A stretch of 64,000 nucleotides of DNA. Source: Pseudomonas sp. MAG733B. Lineage in GTDB: Bacteria; Pseudomonadota; Gammaproteobacteria; Pseudomonadales; Pseudomonadaceae. The stretch lies in the NCBI RefSeq assembly GCF_036884845.1, contig NZ_CP145732.1:1550001-1614000 (forward strand), in the 5' to 3' direction. Below, in pieces: positions 59,365 to 64,000 of this stretch. Position numbers and translations under genes: made by a program. Positions within the stretch are counted from its first letter, which is position 1. The number at the start of each line of letters is the position of its first letter. Below the pieces are notes generated by a model. It saw only the letters and a list, made by a program, of their open reading frames with translations, did no database searches and was not told where the DNA came from.

Positions 59365-62237
59365 TTACGCACCTCGGCTTTCTCGGGATGCCGACGTTCC
59401 TTCAGCAAACGATGCTGCTCATCACTGAACTCCTGAAAGCGTTTTTGCCACTCCGAAGGGTGATAAACGCGGCTGACCTCCACGGCCGTGACCTTGTACT
59501 CCGGACAGTTGGTGGCCCAGTCCGAGTTGTCGGTGGTGATCACGTTGGCCCCCGATTCCGGGAAGTGGAACGTGGTGTACACCACGCCCGGCGCAACCCT
59601 TTCGGTAATCCGCGCACGCAACACGGTCTGCCCGGCGCGGCTGCCGATGCCGACCCAATCGCCCTCGTTGATGCCACGGCTCTCGGCGTCGGTCGGGTGG
59701 ATTTCCAAGCGGTCTTCGTCATGCCAGGCAACGTTGTCGGTACGCCGGGTTTGCGCGCCGACGTTGTACTGGCTGAGGATGCGCCCGGTGGTCAGCAGCA
59801 GCGGATAGCGAGCGTTGACCTTCTCCTCGGTCGGCACGTAGCCGGTGAGCATGAAGCGCCCCTTGCCGCGCACGAATTCTTCGATGTGCATGGTCGGCGT
59901 GCCGTCCGGTGCCGCCGCGTTGCATGGCCATTGCAGGCTGCCGTGGCGGTCCAGTTCGGCGTAGCTGACGTTGGTGAAGGTCGGCGTCAGGCTGGCGATT
60001 TCATCCATGATTTCCGACGGATGTTTGTAATTCATCGGGTAGCCCAAGGCATTGGCCAGGGCCACGGTGCCTTCCCAGTCGGCCTTGTCTCCCAGCGGCT
60101 CCATGACCTTGCGCACCCGAGAGATGCGTCGTTCGGCGTTGGTGAACGTGCCGTCCTTTTCCAGGAACGAACTGCCCGGCAAAAACACGTGGGCGAATTT
60201 GGCGGTTTCGTTAAGGAAAATATCCTGCACCACCACGCACTCCATGGCCGAGAGGGCCGCAGTCACGTGCTGGGTATTCGGATCGCTCTGGGCGATGTCT
60301 TCGCCCTGGCAATACAAACCTTTGAAGCTGCCGGCCAGTGCCGACTCGAACATGTTGGGAATGCGCAAGCCCGGCTCGGATTGCAGGGTGACGTTCCAGG
60401 CCTGTTCGAACTGCGTGCGCACAACTTCGTTGGAGATGTGCCGGTAGCCGGGCAGCTCATGAGGGAAAGAGCCCATGTCACAGGAACCCTGCACGTTGTT
60501 CTGCCCACGCAGCGGGTTCACGCCCACGCCTTCGCGGCCAATGTTGCCGGTGGCCATGGCGAGGTTGGCGATACCCATCACCGCTGTGCTGCCCTGGCTG
60601 TGTTCGGTAACGCCCAATCCGTAGTAGATCGCCGCGTTGCCGCCAGAGGCATACAGACGCGCAGCGGCACGGATGTCGGCAGCGGGCACGCCGCAGATCG
60701 CGCCCAGCACTTCCGGCGAGTTTTCCGCGCGGCTGACGAACTCGCGCCAGTTAGCGAAATCGCTACCCTCGCAACGGGCATCGATAAAGGCCTGATTGAG
60801 CAAGCCTTCGGTGACAATCACATGAGCCAGCGCATTGAGCATGGCGACGTTGGTGCCGGGACGCAGCGCCAGGTGCACTTCGGCGCGGGCGTGCACCGAG
60901 TCCACCAGATCAATGCGACGCGGATCGATAACAATCAGCCGCGCGCCTTCACGCAGTCGACGTTTGAGCTGCGAAGCGAACACCGGGTGAGCGTCGCTAG
61001 GGTTGGCGCCCATCACCAGAATCACGTCGGCCTGCATCACCGAGTCGAAACTCTGCGTACCAGCAGACTCGCCAAGTGTTTGTTTCAGGCCATAACCGGT
61101 CGGCGAGTGGCAGACCCGCGCACAGGTGTCGACGTTGTTGTTGCCGAACGCGGCGCGCACCAGTTTCTGCACCAGATAGGTTTCTTCGTTGGTGCAACGG
61201 CTGGAGGTAATGCCACCAATGGAATCGCGGCCATATTTTTGCTGCAACCGACGGAATTCGCTGGCGGCGTAAGTCACCGCTTCATCCCAGCTGACTTCCT
61301 GCCACGGGTCGCTGATGTGCTTGCGGATCATCGGTTTGGTGATGCGATCCGGGTGGGTGGCGTAGCCCCAGGCAAAGCGCCCTTTGACACAGGAGTGGCC
61401 GTGGTTGGCCTGGCCGTTCTTGTCCGGAACCATGCGTACCAGTTTGTCGCCCTTCATCTCGGCACGGAACGAACAACCCACACCGCAATACGCGCAAGTG
61501 GTGATCACGCTGCGTTCCGGCTGGCCCAGTTCGACCACGCTTTTTTCCATCAGCGTCGCGGTAGGACAGGCCTGCACACAGGCGCCGCAGGACACGCATT
61601 CCGAATCGAGGAAGTTATCCCCACCAGCAGCCGAAACACGGGACTCAAACCCGCGCCCGGTAATCGTCAGGGCGAAGGTGCCTTGGGTTTCTTCGCAGGC
61701 GCGCACGCAGCGGTTGCAGACGATGCACTTGCTCGGGTCGTAGTCGAAGTAGGGGTTGGACGTGTCCTTCACGTCGGCCAAATGGTTGTCGCCTTCGTAG
61801 CCGTAACGCACTTCCCGCAGGCCGACCTGACCGGCCACGGTTTGCAGCTCGCAGTTACCGTTGGCCGAGCAGGTCAGGCAGTCCAGCGGGTGGTCGGAAA
61901 TGTACAACTCCATGACGTTGCGCCGCAGCGTCGCGAGCTTCGGCGTCTGGGTGTGCACGCTCATGCCTTCGCTGACCGGCGTGGTGCAGGACGCCGGATA
62001 ACCGCGCATGCCGTCGATCTCCACCAGGCACATGCGGCAGGAGCCGAAGGCTTCCAGGCTGTCGGTGGCACAGAGTTTTGGAATGGTGGTGCCCAGCATC
62101 GCGGCGGCGCGCATCACCGAAGTGCCTTCGGGCACGCTGATGCTGCGGCCGTCGATGTTCAGGGTGACTTGCACCTGGCTGTCGCGGGCCGGAGTACCAA
62201 GGTCAATGTCTGTTTTCGGGTCGAAGAGAGTAATCAT
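59361..62237 (-). CDS. fdsA: NAD-dependent formate dehydrogenase alpha subunit
   Basis: The start is ATG 62237 in an ATGA overlap with fdsB, giving 958 residues. An N-terminal [2Fe-2S] domain contains SCRMCLVEIDG. A His-containing iron-sulfur segment (SDHPLDCLTCSANGNC) and ferredoxin-like [4Fe-4S] sites (CIVCNRCVRAC, CVSCGACVQAC) follow. The molybdopterin domain begins with CAYCGVGCSF. The molybdenum ligand is probably the Cys in ARVCHSPT; no in-frame UGA for selenocysteine exists. It oxidises formate to CO2 and passes electrons to FdsB. The complex is cytoplasmic. Confidence 0.96.
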   Translation of the reverse strand: MITLFDPKTDIDLGTPARDSQVQVTLNIDGRSISVPEGTSVMRAAAMLGTTIPKLCATDSLEAFGSCRMCLVEIDGMRGYPASCTTPVSEGMSVHTQTPKLATLRRNVMELYISDHPLDCLTCSANGNCELQTVAGQVGLREVRYGYEGDNHLADVKDTSNPYFDYDPSKCIVCNRCVRACEETQGTFALTITGRGFESRVSAAGGDNFLDSECVSCGACVQACPTATLMEKSVVELGQPERSVITTCAYCGVGCSFRAEMKGDKLVRMVPDKNGQANHGHSCVKGRFAWGYATHPDRITKPMIRKHISDPWQEVSWDEAVTYAASEFRRLQQKYGRDSIGGITSSRCTNEETYLVQKLVRAAFGNNNVDTCARVCHSPTGYGLKQTLGESAGTQSFDSVMQADVILVMGANPSDAHPVFASQLKRRLREGARLIVIDPRRIDLVDSVHARAEVHLALRPGTNVAMLNALAHVIVTEGLLNQAFIDARCEGSDFANWREFVSRAENSPEVLGAICGVPAADIRAAARLYASGGNAAIYYGLGVTEHSQGSTAVMGIANLAMATGNIGREGVGVNPLRGQNNVQGSCDMGSFPHELPGYRHISNEVVRTQFEQAWNVTLQSEPGLRIPNMFESALAGSFKGLYCQGEDIAQSDPNTQHVTAALSAMECVVVQDIFLNETAKFAHVFLPGSSFLEKDGTFTNAERRISRVRKVMEPLGDKADWEGTVALANALGYPMNYKHPSEIMDEIASLTPTFTNVSYAELDRHGSLQWPCNAAAPDGTPTMHIEEFVRGKGRFMLTGYVPTEEKVNARYPLLLTTGRILSQYNVGAQTRRTDNVAWHDEDRLEIHPTDAESRGINEGDWVGIGSRAGQTVLRARITERVAPGVVYTTFHFPESGANVITTDNSDWATNCPEYKVTAVEVSRVYHPSEWQKRFQEFSDEQHRLLKERRHPEKAEVRK

Positions 62238-63790
62238 TGCTCGGCCTCCGAGGCGTGCAGACCGAAGTCGGCAGGGAAGTGCTTGAGGGCGCTGGCCACG
62301 GGATAAGACGTCATGCCGCCCAACGCGCAGAGCGAACCGTATTGCAGGGTGTCGCACAGGTCCTTGAGGATGATCACCTGCGCATCGCGACTGTTCTGGT
62401 CCGGCGCGGCCAGCAGACGGTCGATCACCTCGACACCACGGGTCGAACCGATGCGGCACGGCGTGCATTTGCCGCAGGATTCCTCGGCGCAGAACTGCAT
62501 GGCGAAACGCGCCATGTGGGCCATGTCGAGGCTGTCGTCAGCCACCACCACACCACCGTGACCGAGCATCGCACCCATGGCGGCGAAGGCTTCGTAATCC
62601 AGCGGCGTGTCAAATTGCGAGGGCGGAACCCAGGCGCCTAACGGGCCGCCAACCTGCGCAGCCTTCAGCGGACGACCACTGGCGGTGCCGCCACCATAGT
62701 CTTCCACCAGTTCGCGCAAGGTCAGGCCAAAGGCCCGTTCCACCAGACCGCCGTGACGAATATTGCCCGCCAGTTGAAACGGCATGGTGCCCAGGGAACG
62801 GCCCATGCCGTAATCGCGGTAGAACTGCGCCCCCTTGGCCAGAATCAGCGGCACCGAGGCCAACGTCAGCACGTTGTGCACCAGCGTCGGCAAGCCGAAC
62901 AAACCCTGCAACGCCGGAATCGGCGGCTTGGCGCGAACGATCCCGCGCTTGCCTTCGAGCGAGTCCAGCAGCGCGGTTTCTTCTCCGCAGATGTAGGCAC
63001 CGGCGCCGACACGCACTTCCATATCGAAGGCCAGGCCACTGCCGCCAACATTGGCGCCTAGGTAACCGGCAGTTCGGGCAATGTTCAACGCGGCACGCAG
63101 CGTGGCCACGGCATCCGGATATTCCGAACGCACATAGATGTAGCCAAAGGTGGCGCCGGCGGTAATGCCGGCAATCGCCATACCTTCGATCAGCAGGAAG
63201 GGGTCGCCTTCCATCAACATGCGGTCGGCGAAAGTGCCGGAGTCGCCTTCGTCGGCGTTGCAGACGATGTACTTTTGCGCAGCTTCGGTCGCGCGCACCG
63301 TGCGCCACTTGATCCCGGCGGGGAAGGCCGCACCGCCACGGCCACGCAGGCCCGAATCGAACACCGCCGTTGCAGTCTGTTCACCGCCAATGCTGACGGC
63401 CCTGGTTAAACCTTCGAAACCGCCATGGGCCCGGTAATCGTCCAACGACAGCGGCCGGGTAATGCCAGCGCGGGCAAACAGCAGGCGTTGTTGAGACTTG
63501 AGATAAGGCAACTCTTCTACCAGCCCCAAGGCCAGCGGATGAGCGGATGAATTGTTAAGCGCTTCAAGCACCGACGGCACATCGTCAGCCGTCAGCGGAC
63601 CAAAACCGATACGGCCCTGCGGCGTGTCCACTTCCAGCAACGGCTCCAGCCAATACAAACCGCGAGAACTGGTGCGCTGCAACTCCAGCGGCAAATTACG
63701 TTCCTGAGCCTGCGTGATCAGCGCCACCGCCACCTCATCGGCCCCCACGGCACGAGCCAGCGAATCACAAGGCAAATAAAGAGTCGGCAT
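62234..63790 (-). CDS. fdsB: NAD-dependent formate dehydrogenase beta subunit
   Basis: This 518-residue NuoF-like protein carries the FMN/NADH-binding segments GLRGRGGAAFPAG, NADEGDSGTFADR and GAGAYICGEETALLDSLEG. The [4Fe-4S] ligands lie in ESCGKCTPCRIG. The N-terminal 110 residues are a thioredoxin-like ferredoxin domain. Its ATG at 63790 overlaps the fdsG stop (TGATG). It transfers electrons from the formate dehydrogenase core to NAD+. Confidence 0.95.
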   Translation of the reverse strand: MPTLYLPCDSLARAVGADEVAVALITQAQERNLPLELQRTSSRGLYWLEPLLEVDTPQGRIGFGPLTADDVPSVLEALNNSSAHPLALGLVEELPYLKSQQRLLFARAGITRPLSLDDYRAHGGFEGLTRAVSIGGEQTATAVFDSGLRGRGGAAFPAGIKWRTVRATEAAQKYIVCNADEGDSGTFADRMLMEGDPFLLIEGMAIAGITAGATFGYIYVRSEYPDAVATLRAALNIARTAGYLGANVGGSGLAFDMEVRVGAGAYICGEETALLDSLEGKRGIVRAKPPIPALQGLFGLPTLVHNVLTLASVPLILAKGAQFYRDYGMGRSLGTMPFQLAGNIRHGGLVERAFGLTLRELVEDYGGGTASGRPLKAAQVGGPLGAWVPPSQFDTPLDYEAFAAMGAMLGHGGVVVADDSLDMAHMARFAMQFCAEESCGKCTPCRIGSTRGVEVIDRLLAAPDQNSRDAQVIILKDLCDTLQYGSLCALGGMTSYPVASALKHFPADFGLHASEAEQ

Positions 63791-64000
63791 CACGCGTCCT
63801 CCCGGCAAGCATCGAGCAACGCATCCAGCCGCTCGGCACTGAGCCGCGCATGCACCCGGCCATCCAGCTCCAGCGCAGGCGAACAAGCGCAGGCGCCGAG
63901 GCAATACACCGGGCGCAAACTGATGCTGCCATCGGCGCTGCTACCGTGATCATCCAGTTGCAGACGCTCACGCAACTGCGCGGCCAACTGCTCAGCACCA
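63790..64000 (-). CDS. fdsG: NAD-dependent formate dehydrogenase gamma subunit (5' part cut by window)
   Basis: Only the C-terminal 69 residues are present. They contain LRPVYCLGACACSPALELDG, the second half of the thioredoxin-like [2Fe-2S] site of NuoE/FdsG proteins, and end ALLDACREDA-like before TGA. The stop overlaps the fdsB start. FdsG shuttles electrons between FdsB and FdsA. The gene continues beyond the right edge. Confidence 0.9.
   Translation of the reverse strand, partial: GAEQLAAQLRERLQLDDHGSSADGSISLRPVYCLGACACSPALELDGRVHARLSAERLDALLDACREDA

Noticed and set aside
61000..61200. Possible selenocysteine site in the formate dehydrogenase alpha subunit.
   Set aside because: The frame has no in-frame UGA. 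A cysteine in ARVCHSPT occupies the expected molybdenum-ligand position.
59388..62306. A 972-codon open frame on the plus strand.
   Set aside because: It is fully antisense to fdsA, whose iron-sulfur and molybdopterin motifs are clear. High GC content creates long antisense frames; the translation has no recognisable domain.

Overview
The window is chromosomal DNA of a Pseudomonas of the P. fluorescens group. This is inferred from the high-GC codon use, the many REP-type inverted repeats, and characteristic gene sets (CheV, NorR/flavohaemoprotein, cyoABCDE, DUF1302/DUF1329 operon, NAD-dependent formate dehydrogenase). I saw no rRNA, tRNA, CRISPR array, prophage or intact insertion sequence. 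Both window ends cut genes.

Layout. 1-6400: a partial secreted protein, a GNAT acetyltransferase, cheV, then norR divergent from hmp with three NorR half-palindromes and a sigma-54 promoter between them, then dsbB. 6405-11244: the cytochrome bo3 quinol oxidase operon cyoABCDE. 11500-12900: a small accessory island with a nucleotidyltransferase gene overlapping a gene for a 150-residue helical partner; a hairpin covers the nucleotidyltransferase ribosome binding site. 13085-25506: ten co-directional genes that look like a small-molecule biosynthetic cluster: exporter, ATP-grasp ligase, RidA, cupin, YfcF-type GST, KamA-like radical SAM enzyme, class IV aminotransferase, Fe/2OG oxygenase, AurF-type diiron N-oxygenase and metallo-beta-lactamase-fold hydrolase. 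A MocR regulator gene lies on each side. It contains no NRPS or PKS, and I do not recognise it as a described pathway; it is my main candidate for something new.

25833-32404: an uncharacterised protein, a two-component system, and a periplasmic methionine sulfoxide repair operon (Tat-exported MsrB, DipZ, MsrA). 32409-38443: a frameshifted diguanylate cyclase gene, a LysR regulator divergent from a class III aminotransferase, a small YefM-tail-like protein running into the aminotransferase 3' end, a P-loop kinase and a PhoD-like phosphatase. 38649-45039: quinone reductase, TauD-type dioxygenase, BKACE, MFS transporter, FrnE-like protein, Rieske protein and YeiH-type exporter, possibly an organosulfur catabolic operon.

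45215-57923: an AraC regulator, an alpha/beta hydrolase and a six-gene lipid-type operon (DUF1302, DUF1329, YCF48-like, RND, acyl-CoA dehydrogenase, acyl-CoA ligase). 57927-59016: a 58-residue lipoprotein-like protein, a K+ channel-like protein and a PH-domain protein. 59143-64000: fdsD-fdsA-fdsB-fdsG of the soluble NAD-dependent formate dehydrogenase, on the minus strand and cut by the right edge.

Coding starts were chosen from Shine-Dalgarno spacing and family start positions, so several differ from the longest open frame. Family assignments rest on motif recognition; no database search was run.
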